64,000 nucleotides of DNA from Vicia villosa (lineage: Eukaryota; Streptophyta; Magnoliopsida; Fabales; Fabaceae): the NCBI RefSeq assembly GCF_029867415.1, contig NW_026705330.1, positions 186,001 through 250,000 on the forward strand, given 5' to 3'. Position numbers and translations under genes: made by a program. The notes below the pieces were generated by a model, which was not told the origin of the DNA, ran no database searches, and saw nothing but the letters and a program-made list of their open reading frames with translations. Below, piece by piece: positions 22,822-34,167 of the stretch (position 1 is the first letter of the stretch; each line of letters starts with the position of its first letter).

Positions 22822-25800
22822 TGTCATACCCCAAAATTTGCCTTCCATATTTCATTCACAATGATTCAAAGTTCAAGAGATTCGTCCAGTCATTCTCCAG
22901 AGTAAGAGTCTTTCTAAAGATAGGGTTTGGTACTCTCCTGAAGGGATTAGCAAAACAAGGCCTCTAATGAAGTTCTCCATGACCCATTATGATCCAAGGT
23001 ATCTCTATGTCAAAAGTCAAAGCCCAAATCCAAAGGTTACTTGTTCAACAACTCAGATGATCCATAGTCAACTGGTTTGACCTAAAAGTCAACCATGGTC
23101 AAAGCATAGCCAAAAGCTCTAAAATTTGGTCAACATCAAGAATGGAAGAGTATATCCATCATTTGATCAAAGGTTGATCATGATCCATCAATAGAAACTC
23201 AGAAATGAACAAATGCGAAAAGGTTCAAATTAGGGTTTCTTTAGGAGAAAGTCAACTCAACTTTGACTGGCCATAACTTTCACATGGAACATCAGAAATT
23301 CCTCACTCAAAGCCTATTTGGAAGGAAATTGGAATCTCTACAACTTTGTCTCTCACAAGCCAAGGCTGGAAATGCTTCATTTGAGAGGTATAATGAAAAA
23401 GACTACAGGTCCTTTTCAAGCATCCTCCAAAAAAATAGTTTTTTGTCAAAGAGGATATGATCAAGATAAAAGCCCCAAATGAAAAATATGATCCAAAGTG
23501 GATTATAGAGGACCTCTTGAGGATTCCAAAAAGTCTTAGAACTCCCTCATAGCTGAAAAATTGAGTGAGATATGCTTGATCAAAGTTGAGCAATTTTTGG
23601 AGGCAAAATGTGAAATAAAGAGGGTTCAAATTGGAATATTTTGCAAATGGGCCTATATCTTTATGAGTCAACCTTGATCCACAAGTCACTTAAGTTATCT
23701 TAACCAAAGGCCACGAATTTTATCAAGCCATTTGATTTTATATATAATTTTATTTCATTTAAAAGTGATTTAAAATAATATAATTGAAAGAAAATAAAAT
23801 ATTGTGTCAAAAATATTCACATAAACCACTTCCAACCAACATTTATGGCCAAATATAATATATTTTCGTGGACTATTGATTGAGGAAAGAATTGGTACAA
23901 ATTTGGCCAAAATAGCAAGTTCCCATTCAAGAATAAAATCAAATTTTCTCAAGATTGGCAAGATTGGATTCAAGGGCTTTTTGGCATTATTTTTAACCTA
24001 ATCTCATCCTCTATAAGTAGCAGACACAAGCCACACGAATAAGGGTTGAGTTTTTGGGGATCATAACATAAGCACAAGAACTCAAATTTTCATCAAAAGC
24101 TTGATTTCGGTTTTGGAGGATTTGGAGCTTTCAAGGAGATTTGAGGATTGCAAAAGGTTCACAGGATCACTCTGAAGCTGCGAGGATTCTTGCTCTACAT
24201 CAATAACCCCAGATAATCCTCCAATTAGTCGTGGTATGTAATTTTAAAAACTTGGTCGATTAGCATGATTCATACACTATTGTTAATAATTGATTGCATA
24301 TTTTAATTGATAATGATGTTCTGAACGTTTCTGGATTGCTTGCTTTGAGTTTTAGTTTGTGAATCGTATTCGGCCATTGGAGGCCGAATTAGGGTTCTTG
24401 ATTTTGATTTGGGGGTTTTTATTAGGGTTTAAATTAGACTAAGACAAGGTTAGCATTAGGTTCGTGAGGTTTAAACGAAGAGATTCTAGGGGTCGCGAAG
24501 AATTTATATATACACATGGGCTTTTCGTTATTTTGGCAGTTTTGATTGCTACAGGGAAAACCGTAGCAAAATCGTAGCAAGATTTGCAGGTCTTTTTGAA
24601 GACTGGTGGGGAAGATGACGAGTTGTCACTCCCCGGTTTGTCAGTTCAAATTCTCGCGCGCGTTTTGCCATGACGTGTCTTAGATTTTTTATGTATTGAA
24701 CCAGGCGCGTATACTAAACAAACAACTTGCTTGGTTGAGTTGGTTGGACGCGCGTGTGTGTGAGGGAGAGGTCACAGGTTCGAGCCCTCCCTCCAACCTT
24801 ATTTTTATGAAAAGCCTGTTTCGTGATTCAATACGTTCGCGTCTGGGTTAATTACCATGGTCCATCAAACTCTAGCCACCGGATTGCCATCAGCCTTAGA
24901 TCATGCGCCCAGAATTAATCCCTATAACATGAACCTTCAAGTCTGCCTTACCTAATCCTAACCCTAATAACAATAATAATTTTAATTAATTTATTTGTTT
25001 AAATTAAAATACTTTTAAATATATTTATTAATATAATAATAATTGTTTTTTTAAAATAGATTATTATATGATATTTATATTAAAAGTTCTAATTTGTTGT
25101 TTGTTCCGATTAAATCAATTAATCGCTATGGTCAATATTAAATTTTAATTAAAATGTTATTTAATTAAAATATAATTAATCTCTAATTTGGTTAAATGGT
25201 TTCGACTATCTTATTAGTCGCGATGATTAATCTTTCTATTTTTCTTATTTTAATTCGTTGTTCTTTTTGATTGAATCAATCGATCACGAGGGGTAACGAT
25301 ACAAATTAAACTATAAAATTATTTAAAAAATACTATAATTCATTATTAGTGATAATTGAATCAATCGATTAAAATTGGTAATGATACAATTTCAAATCTG
25401 TTAACTATGGTGATCGAATCTATTGATCATTGCGGTTAATAGTACAAATTTAAATCAGTGTTGTACGCCCAAATCTAAAACATTCAAAACACACTAAACC
25501 ACGGCACTACGGATTTTTATCCTAGGCAATTCAAAATGCCTTTCAAATCACTATTTCAAACCACGACAGGCCAGTCAAAAAGCCTTCAAACCATTCAAAT
25601 TCAAATCCTAAAAGGCGTACAACCCTTCCCCGAACTACGTAGACTCTGATCCTCCATAAGGAGGTACGTAGGCACTTGGCAACAAGGCGAGTCCCCCTCT
25701 TCCAAACTCTATTAACTGTCTGTCATCTTTCTTTATTTTTTAGCCATAAACCTTAGCTTTATAATGCAAACCTTAGGAAAGGGTTGAGGGTGCCTAACAC

Positions 25801-25919
25801 CTTCCCTCGACCTGAATGTAGTATCTTACCCTGATCTCTCAACTGCGCGATGTTTCCTATTCGCCTTGGTAGAATAGGTGGCGACTCTAAACCTTTTAAT
25901 TTTTAGGCAGGTTGCTATA
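22822..25919 (+). repeat. O1 3' LTR (3098 bp)
   Basis: Begins TGTCATACCCC, ends TGCTATA before the second AGCAG (25920-25924). The last bases have drifted from TGCTACA. TATA-like CTATAAG at 24011-24017. Confidence 0.9.
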
Positions 25920-25924
25920 AGCAG

Positions 25925-26032
25925 AGATCAATCAACGCTGAGTTTCGTGCTTTCATGGAAAGGCAGAATGAGAGCAACAATGGGATTTATGATATGCTGG
26001 CCAAGATCATGTCAAAGCTAGGGTCATCTTAG
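25925..26032 (+). pseudogene. M2 ORF2, C-terminal end after O1
   Basis: The reading frame at 13287-13289 continues at 25925 without shift and ends with TAG at 26030-26032. It matches the coiled-coil tail of M1 ORF2 (EFRAFMERQNESNNGI, MLAKIMSKLGSS). The ORF was therefore still in one frame at this point when O1 arrived. Confidence 0.88.
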
Positions 26033-27121
26033 ATTGAGTCTTAGATTGTTTTCTTTTGCTGTGCTGCATCTGTTTTTCTTTGAATCTCCCCTTGCCCATC
26101 CTCTTGTACTTCTGAACCTTTTCTCCGTGCTTAATGAAAATTATCCTTTTTCTTCTATGTGTTTGTTTTGTTTTTCATCTGAATCTTTTATGTTTTTGAT
26201 GTTATGACAAAAAGGGGGAGAAAAATGTGATAAATGATCTGATTTACTTTATCAGTTGCTGGGAGAAAGGCTCCACATTTATAACAGAACTTGCAAAGTT
26301 CTATGTCTTTGAGTGTTGTCTTGCAGGAATTGAAGATCCTCTTTTAAAGCTCAACATGAGAAGCAAAGAGATGAGGAAAAGCAATTCTATAAAGAATAAA
26401 GCTCATGGAAATTGAAGCAAGTTGAGTGCTATAAAGCTTCAATATCAGAAGCAAGAAGGAAGAATGTTCTGATATTCTGATGATAGAATATACTTTCATT
26501 CTTATTCTTTATATGTTCTGATGCATGTTTTTAGTTACAAAATATGCTCTGAAACATTTTGTGTGTGTGCTCTGATACATATTATATGTTCTGAAACATA
26601 TTCTATGTTCTGACTCATTCATGCTGACTTTTGTCGTTTAGTTTGTTCTGTAACATTTCAGGATGTAGAGATGCTCTGATGATGCTCTGGTACATTCAAC
26701 AATGTTCTGATACAATCTAGCATGCAATGACTCAAGAAGAAATTCAAGCTCTGAAGCTGTCCAATGGAAGCAAGAATCATAAGCTATGAATATTCTGAAG
26801 ATCTAGGAAATTCAAGTTCTGAAGCTGTCCTATGGAAGCAAGAATCAGAAGCTGCGAATGTTCTGAAGATCTAAGCATATGTGAAAGTCTCTACTGAAAT
26901 ACTCAGGGAAGTCTTTTATTTATAAAAATTCTTCTAGTATTTATTTCAGGGGGAGATTATTTATCTCAGGGGGAGATTGTTAATCTCAAGGGGAGACATA
27001 TTCACACAATGTCTATATGCTTATGCTATAGTTGTGAAATTGTCCTTAGCCGTCTGTCTTTTCTGATCGCAAATTCATATCATTTATGTATGTTTTTTGT
27101 CATCATCAAAAAGGGGGAGAT
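26033..27121 (+). other. M2 3' untranslated region with several polypurine tracts
   Basis: An internal tract CAAAAAGGGGGAGA lies at 26208-26221. Between 26946 and 26998 there are three more purine blocks of the type CAGGGGGAGATT. The tract next to the LTR is at 27107-27121. GCTCTGATAC, the initiator tRNA-Met 3' end sequence, occurs at 26569-26578 among TTCTGATACAT-like repeats. No ORF. Confidence 0.75.
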
Positions 27122-28264
27122 TGTTAGAACAAGATTTGTTCTGATCAATATTCTTAGTTTTGATGATAACAAGTATATGAATTTTGTATGAGATAATGTG
27201 GTACTCTAATTCTATGCAATTTCCGTTTCAGGAATTATATAAAGAGTATGCACAAAATCAGCGCAAGAAACAACTGACTCAGAAGGTTCAACATGCAACA
27301 TCAGAACATGGTCTGGCAAGACACCAGAAGATGGTCAAGCAGAATCAGAACATGGGTCTATGGAAGCATCAGAAGAACTTGAGATCAGAAGCAGAAGCAC
27401 TGAAGTTCTCACGGTATCACGCTCAGAAGCTCTTCAAGGTCAGAAGACAAGAAGATGCTCTGCACCAAGCTGTTTGACTCTGATGATATTCAAACGTTAT
27501 TTACACAAACATCAGATCAGAAGCAAGTACTAGACTGGCAGGCTACGCTGACTGACAAAAGGAACGTTATAAGCTATTAAAGGCAACGTCAGTAGACATA
27601 GCGGAAACAAGGCTCGAGGTAGTTGACAAAAGAGTGAAACATTAAATGCAATGCTGTACGGAATACGCAAAGCATTAAATGCTCCCAACGGTCATCTTCT
27701 CAAGTGCCTATAAATATGAAGTTCTGATGAGAAGCAAAGGTTAACGAATTACAAACTCTGAACCAACTTGCAGAAACGCTGTTCAAATCAAAAGCTCTCA
27801 AACTTCATCATCAAGCTCACTACATTGTTGTTGTAATATCTTAGTGAGATTTAAGCTTAAACTTAAGAGAAAATCACAGTTGTGATAATAGCTTTTTAAG
27901 AAGCATTGTAACTCTTAAAAGAATTTGTTTACATTAATTTGTAAGTTCTAGAGTGACCAGGTTGTTGATCAGTATACTCTAGCAAGTCTTAGAAGTTGTC
28001 TAAGCAGTTTGTTCCTAGAGTGATCAGGTTGTGATCAGGATACTCTAGAAGACTTAGCAGTTGGCTAAGTGGAAACCATTGTAATCAAGTGTGATTAGTG
28101 GATTAAATCCTCAGGTGAGGTAAATCACTCCAAGGGGGTGGACTGGAGTAGTTTAGTTAACAACGAACCAGGATAAAAATCATTGTGCAAATAGTTTTTA
28201 TCTTACAAGTTTTAAAGCTACACTTATTCAAACCCCCCCTTTCTAAGTATTTTTCTATCCTTCA
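27122..28264 (+). repeat. M2 3' LTR (1143 bp)
   Basis: Begins TGTTAGAAC after AAAAAGGGGGAGAT and ends CCTTCA. TATA box 27709-27715. The M1 3' untranslated region resumes at the next base. Confidence 0.9.
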
Positions 28265-28551
28265 AGAAGCAGAAGCTATGAATGTCCTGAAGATCTAAGC
28301 ATATGTGATCGTCTCAACTGAAATGGAAAATACTCAGGGAAGTCCTTTATTTATAAATTTCTTCCAGTATTTATTTCAGGGGGAGATTATTTATCTCAGG
28401 GGGAGATTGTTAATCTCAGGGGGAGACATTTTCACACACTATGTTTATATGCTTATGCTATAGCGGTGTAATTGTCTTTAGCCGTCTGATATTCTGATTT
28501 CAAATTCATATCATTTATATATGTTTTTGTCATCATCAAAAAGGGGGAGAT
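28265..28551 (+). other. M1 3' untranslated region, second part, with polypurine tract
   Basis: Continues M1 after the M2 insertion. It has three CAGGGGGAGA blocks (about 28376-28428) and the LTR-adjacent tract CAAAAAGGGGGAGAT at 28537-28551. Confidence 0.8.
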
Positions 28552-29686
28552 TGTTAGAACAAGATTTGTTCTGATCAATATTCTTATTTTTGATGATAAC
28601 AATGTATATGAATTTTGTATGAGATAATGTGGTACTCTAATCCTACGCAATTTCCATTTCAGGAATCACATAAAGAGTATGCACAAAATCAGCGCAAGAA
28701 GCACTGACTCAGAAGGTTCAGCATGCAACATCAGAACATGCTCTGGCAAGACATCAAAAGATGGTCAAGCAGAATCAGAACATGGTCTATGGAAGCATCA
28801 GAAGAACTTGAGATCAGAAGCAGAAGCACTGAAGTTCTCATGGTATCACGCTAAGAAGCACTTCAAGGTCAGAAGACAAGAAGATGCTTTGCACCAAGCT
28901 GTTTGACTCTGATGATATTCAAACGTTGTTTACACAAACATCAGATCAGAAGCAAGTACAAGATGGCAGGTTACGCTGACTGACAAAAGGAACGTTAGAA
29001 GCTATTAAAGGCAACGTCAGTAGACACAGTGAAAGCAAGACTCGAGGTAGTTGACAAAAGAGTGAAACATTAAATGCAATGCTGTACGGATCACGCAAAG
29101 CATTAAATGCTCCCAACGGTCATCTTCTCAAGTGCCTATACATAGAAGTTCTGAAGAGAAGCTTCATACAACACTTCTCGCAAACTTACAGAAACGCTGT
29201 AAAATTCAAAAAGCTCTCAAACTTCATCTTCAACCTCATTACATTGCTGTTGTAATATCTTAGTGAGATTAAGCTTAAACTTAAGAGAAAAATCACAGTT
29301 GTGATAATAGCTTATTAAGAAGCATTGTAACTCTTATAAGAATTTGTTTACATTAAGTTGTGAGAACTAGGGAAGATCAAGTTATGATCGGATTCTCTAG
29401 AAAGTCTTAGAGGGTATCTAAGCAGTGTGTTCCTAGAGTGATTAGGTTGTGATCAAAATACTCTAGAAGACTTAGAGATTATCTAAGTGGAAAACCATTG
29501 TAATCTTGTGTGATTAGTGGATTAAATCCTCAGGTGAGGTAAATCACTCCAAGGGGGTGGACTGGAGTAGTTTAGTTAACAACGAACCAGGATAAAAATC
29601 ATTGTGCAAATTGTTTTTATCTTACAAGTTTTAAAGCTACACTTATTCAAACCTCCCCCCCTTTCTAAGTGTTTTTCTATCCTTCA
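28552..29686 (+). repeat. M1 3' LTR (1135 bp)
   Basis: TG at 28552, CA at 29686. More diverged from the M2 LTRs than those are from each other. The TATA position reads TATACATA. Confidence 0.88.
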
Positions 29687-29724
29687 AAAACCTTCCTGCC
29701 AAGATAGTTTCTAATCTAGGCTAG

Positions 29725-30703
29725 TCGTACTGTGTCTTGGTCTTAGTTGTTTTCGTGTTTCTTGCATCTGTTTCTTGCATCTGCTTCTATCCTTTTATAT
29801 CTTCTAATATTTTATTTAATCAATGAAATATTATCTTCTTCACTCATATTGTTTTTCATCTGAATCTTTTAAATTCTTTTTGATGTTATGACAAAAAGGG
29901 GGAGAAACATGATAATTGATTTGGTTTAGTATATCAGTTGCTGGGATTAAAGTCTCAACATTTCTAACATTATTTGCAAGTTCTATGTCTTTGAGATTTT
30001 TTTTGCAGGATTGAAGACATTCTGAAAAAGATCAACATGAGAAGCAAATACATGGGAAAATGCAATTCTCTAAAGAAGCATGTTCTTGGAATTTGAAGCA
30101 AGCTTAGTGCTGTGAAGCTTCAAGATCAGAAGCAAGAAGGAAGAATGTTTGGATATTCTCGTGGCAGAATATGCTCTAATATATTCTTATCTCTCATATG
30201 TTCTGATACATATCTTTTTAAGAACTTACCAAAGTTTGCTCTGATACATGTTCTTTCTTAAAAGGATGTTCTGATTCATTCATGCTCTGACTTTTGTTGT
30301 CTAGTTTGTTCTGAAACATTTTAGGATGTAAAGATGCTCTAATAATACTCTAATACATTAAATAATGTTCTGATACAATCAAGCATGATATGATTCAAGA
30401 AGAAATTCAAAGCTCTGAAGCTGTCCTATGGAAGCAAGAAGCAGAAGCTCTGAATGTTCTGAAGTTCTAGGCAAATGTGAACGTCTCGACTGAAATGGAA
30501 AATACTCAGGGAAGTCTTTTTATTTATAAATTCTTCTAGTATTTATTTCAGGGGGAGATTGTTAATCTCAGGGGGAGACATATTCACACACTATTTTTAT
30601 ATGCTTATGCTATAGCTGTGTAATTGTCTTTAGTCATCTGATATTCTGATTGCAAATTCATATCAATTATAAATGTTTTTGTCATCATAAAAAAGGGGGA
30701 GAT
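29725..30703 (+). other. M0 3' untranslated region
   Basis: Non-coding, uninterrupted counterpart of the M1 and M2 3' untranslated regions, with GCTCTGATAC at 30238-30247 and two polypurine tracts. Confidence 0.75.
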
Positions 30704-31834
30704 TGTTAGAACAAGAATTGTTCTGATCAATATTCTTAGTTTTGATGATAACATTATATATGAATTTTGTATTAGACAATGTGGTACTCTAATCCTATGC
30801 ATTTTCCATTTCAGGAAATATATAAAGAGTATGCACAATTCAGCGCAAGAAGCAATGACTCAGAAGGTTCAAGTATGCAACATCAGAACATGCTCTCGCA
30901 AGACATCAGAAGATGGTCAAGCAGAATCATAACATGGTCTATGAAGCATCAGAAGAACTTGAGTTCAGAAGCAGAAGCACTGAAGTTCTTATGGTATCAC
31001 GCTAGAAGCACTTCAAAGTCAGAAGACAAGAAGATGCTCTGCACCAAGCTGAATGACTCTGATATTCAAACGTTGTATCTACAAACATCAGATCAGAAGC
31101 AAGTACAAGATGACAGGCTACGCTGAGTGACAAAAGGAACGTTAGAAGCTATTAAAGGCAAAGTCAGTTAAAGCAGGAAAAGCAAGGCTCGAGGTAGTTG
31201 ACAAAAGAGTGAAACATTAAATGCAAAGCTGTCTGGATCACGCAACGCATTAAATGCTCCCAATGGTCATCTTCTCATAACGCCTTTAAATAGAAGTTCT
31301 GATGAGAAGCTAAAAACACAACTCTTGCGCAAAATACATAAACGCTGTAAAATTCAAAAGCTCTCAAACTTCATCTTCAACCTCACTACATTTGTAATAT
31401 CTTAGTGAGATTTAAGCTTAGAACTTAAGAGAAATATCACATTTGTGATTATAGCTTTTTAAGAAGCATTTGAATACTCTTGTAAACATTTATTTTACAT
31501 TGATTTGTAAAATGTTCCTAGAGTGATCAAGTTGTGATCAGTAGACTCTAGAAGACTTAGAAGTTTTTAAGTGGTGAATTTCCTAGAGTGATCAAGGTTT
31601 TATCAGAATGCTCTAGAAGACTTAGAGGGTATCTAAGTGGAAAACCATTGTAATCAAGATTGATTAATGGATTAAATCCTCAGTTGAGGTAAATCACTCT
31701 AAGGGGGTGGACTGGAGTAGTTTTGTTAACAACGAACTAGGATGAAAATATTGTGTTCATTATTTTTGTCTTAAGAGTTTTTAAAGTCACACTTACTCAA
31801 CCCCCCTCCTTTCTAAGTGTTTTTCTATCCTTCA
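30704..31834 (+). repeat. M0 3' LTR (1131 bp)
   Basis: TG at 30704, CA at 31834. The most diverged of the four M LTRs here, as expected for the outermost and oldest insertion. The TATA site reads TTTAAATA. Confidence 0.87.
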
Positions 31835-32031
31835 AATACAACTTTCAAAACGGTAACAATGTCATTAACCAAATAAGACAACATATTCAAGTTCACAATT
31901 ATAATATGATCACGTCACAACAAACATCTCATCATCTCAACAATTCAAACACAATTCAAATGTAATTCAAATGCGACTCGAATGTGACTCAAACTTATGT
32001 ACATGCATGTGGTACCATTGGAGTAAAACTC

Positions 32032-32146
32032 CCGTCTCAAACAGTTTGCCATTGGGTCGTCTCAAACATTTGCCACAAGGGCCGTCTCAAACATTTGCCA
32101 CAAGGGCCGTCTCAAACAATTTCCACAAGGGCCGTCTCAAACAATG
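32032..32146. repeat. 25 bp tandem repeat in Gm LTR
   Basis: Four to five units of the type GGGCCGTCTCAAACATTTGC plus CACAA. The other LTR has the same array at about 35850-35958. Confidence 0.85.
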
Positions 32147-33289
32147 CAATGGATGCGACTCAAATGATGCACATCCACAAACACAACTTAAACCACTTAG
32201 TCAACTTAAACAACATAATCAACTTGAACGACATAATCAACTTAAACAATATAACCACATCAACTAAACAACATCAACTCAGTGCCAAGGTTCTATGGCA
32301 ATAAACGTATCATAGTAATTTACCACATCTCAATCACGTCATTACATCATTTCAACATACAACATCTATTCAACTTCATTCTTATCAACACAATACAACT
32401 TATCAATAGTGACCATAGAGTCTACAACAACAACGACAAATTCCACATATTACACATAACAACAATAAACATCAACATTTTACAACAATTAGTATGTAAT
32501 CATTCACACTGAATATGAATATCATATCACATATCATGCCAACAATGTTATTATCAATCAACACCAATTCACGTATTACATATATAAAATTCAAGTAACA
32601 TGTTATCATTCAAATATAATCAAACTCATAGTAATCATCAATTCAAGATCTCATTAAACTTGTTGTAAACAATTTCCAATGCATTTGTGAACATCCTCGT
32701 CAATTCATTATGGTATACAATATGGATAATTACAATGTATCATATCAATACATGTTATTCACGTTTCATCAAGCCATAATAAATATTCATATACATACAT
32801 GTTATTAAAACAACCACATCATAAATAAGTCATCAAGTAATCATTCTCCACAAGAACATTTAAATAACACATGTTAACAACAAACATCACATTACACAAT
32901 TCAAGTAACAGCATAACACGGTTAATTCAACTACTTAATGAAAGCATATTCATTGTTATTTCTTTATAAAGCATCATTATCTCGTTATAAGGGAAGTGCA
33001 TATCATCATCTCAATATCATTGTATCGTCATAAGAAAAACATACATCAAGTTATACCGCAACATGGTTACATCGATTCATAGCAAAGAACATACTTCACA
33101 TGTTAACACAACATAGTTCATCACTTAATCCTAATAAACATAATAGGAGACTATATCCTATGAATCATTTTATTGCATCATGGTATAGTTCATTGCGTTA
33201 GCTTTCTAACGCTTCGAACAACGCATAAAATGGAGTTACGGATCAAAAGTTATAACATTTCAAAGTTTCGAAAATGTTCTTGACAGCAC

Positions 33290-33375
33290 GGTCCGCTCAG
33301 CGGACCACCAGCGGGACTAGGCAGTAGCTTCCCATTTTCGCAACTCCTCTTAGCGGACCCCCTCCGCTAAGCGGA
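33290..33375. repeat. CCGCT-AGCGG hairpin pair in Gm LTR
   Basis: GTCCGCTCAGCGGAC and TCCGCTAAGCGGA are near-perfect palindromes about 65 bases apart, with a further AGCGGACC half site between them. The right LTR has the pair at about 37110-37195 with one base changed in each. Confidence 0.7.
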
Positions 33376-34167
33376 CCCTGCGATTTTCAGAAAAATAACA
33401 GAGCGAACAGGTCTGCGGAAACCCACTTCTACCACCCCAAACCCTTCTCAAACATCAATTAAACATGTATAAACACGAAATCTACCATCATCTATCATCA
33501 AACATCAATCAAAACACATTTCTAATCACAAATGCATGCTATTTGTTCATAAACCCTAACATTTCTACACAAAGATAATCCATGGTTCAATCATATAATC
33601 CAACCCACCATAAACATCATCATGCCAACCCTTAGAGAGTAAGAACCCCACCCTTACCTTATCAAAAGCTTCACCTTCTTCAATGGAGTTCTTCTCCCTC
33701 AATCCCTAGCTCTCCTCTTTCTTCCCTTCATTCTCTTATTTCTCTTGTTTCTCTTGTTTCACCAAATGAGAGTTATGTCTCTAAAACCCTAACTCTCTTT
33801 CTATTCTTCTTTTCTTAATTGGGCTTAACCCACAATCCAATATCATATTCTATATAAGCCCAATTCATAACACTCCTCTAATTACTCAATTAAGCCAAAT
33901 AGTACACATAAATAAATAACCACACAACATAACCGGATATTATTTCCAATAATATTCCGTATCTACCATCGATCCATAACTTAAATATACCGGCTCGCGA
34001 ATTCATAATCCTCCGACTAATATAATCACAAAGTAACTGCACAAATCAATACATTAGTCCAAATGACGCCTTTAGAGTAATACCGGTAAACCTCGACTTC
34101 AACTAATTCCAACGAATAAATCCTTGATCAATTTAAGTAAATAATTAATTAAATTCGGGGCGTTACA

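Larger units (their letters stand above)
13290..25919 (+). mobile_element. O1: non-autonomous Ogre/Tat-type Ty3/gypsy element, 12.6 kb
   Basis: It starts TGTCATACCCC and is flanked by a perfect 5 bp target duplication AGCAG (13285-13289 and 25920-25924). LTRs are 3128 and 3098 bp. The tRNA-Arg type primer site, the gag with a CAYHSDSPGHDTEDC motif and long LTRs fit the Tat/Ogre lineage. Protease, RT, RNase H and integrase are absent: after gag only non-coding DNA with tandem repeats remains. Copying would need enzymes from an autonomous relative. The insertion point is inside M2 ORF2, and the host frame continues exactly across it. Confidence 0.9.
5357..28264 (+). mobile_element. M2: SIRE/Maximus-type Ty1/copia element with both LTRs, RT deleted, hosts O1
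   Basis: The element starts TGTTAGAAC and ends CTTCA at both LTR copies. Order: LTR, tRNA-Met primer site, gag, protease, integrase, a deletion in place of RT-RNase H, internal promoter-like region, ORF2 (split by O1), 3' untranslated region, polypurine tract, LTR. The two LTRs differ at about 20 of 1143 positions by hand count. Flanks AAAAA/AGAAG fit a decayed 5 bp target duplication within the M1 3' untranslated region. Without RT it cannot move on its own. Confidence 0.85.
1..29686 (+). mobile_element. M1: SIRE/Maximus-type Ty1/copia element, left end outside window, split by M2
   Basis: M1 consists of 1-5356 and 28265-29686; M2 sits between. The visible order is RT-RNase H, ORF2, 3' untranslated region, polypurine tract and 3' LTR. 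Joining the two sides of M2 restores the 3' untranslated sequence seen uninterrupted in M0 near 30420-30460. The base run before M2 (AAAAA, 5352-5356) and after it (AGAAG, 28265-28269) fits a target duplication with two G-to-A changes. M1 itself lies in the ORF2 tail of M0, which resumes at 29687. The SIRE/Maximus assignment rests on the post-pol ORF, the initiator-tRNA-Met primer site of the sister element and the AAAAAGGGGGAGA tract. Confidence 0.82.
29687..31834 (+). mobile_element. M0: 3' end of a third SIRE/Maximus element
   Basis: It starts inside ORF2: 29687-29724 encodes the family C-terminus (LPAKIVSNLG then TAG at 29722-29724). The 3' untranslated region (29725-30703) with an internal tract ACAAAAAGGGGGAGA near 29891-29905 follows, then the LTR-adjacent tract AAAAAAGGGGGAGAT (30689-30703) and the 3' LTR. 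The rest of M0 lies to the left of the window, beyond M1. M0 sits in the LTR of Gm; its right target duplication should be AATAC (31835-31839). Confidence 0.82.
31835..34167 (-). repeat. Gm LTR, left copy, truncated by M0
   Basis: Right boundary TTACA at 34167 (minus-strand TGTAA). Contains a 25 bp tandem repeat at 32032-32146, two perfect hairpins at 33290-33375, and on the minus strand a splice-donor-like AAGGTAAGGG near 33651-33662. Confidence 0.75.
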
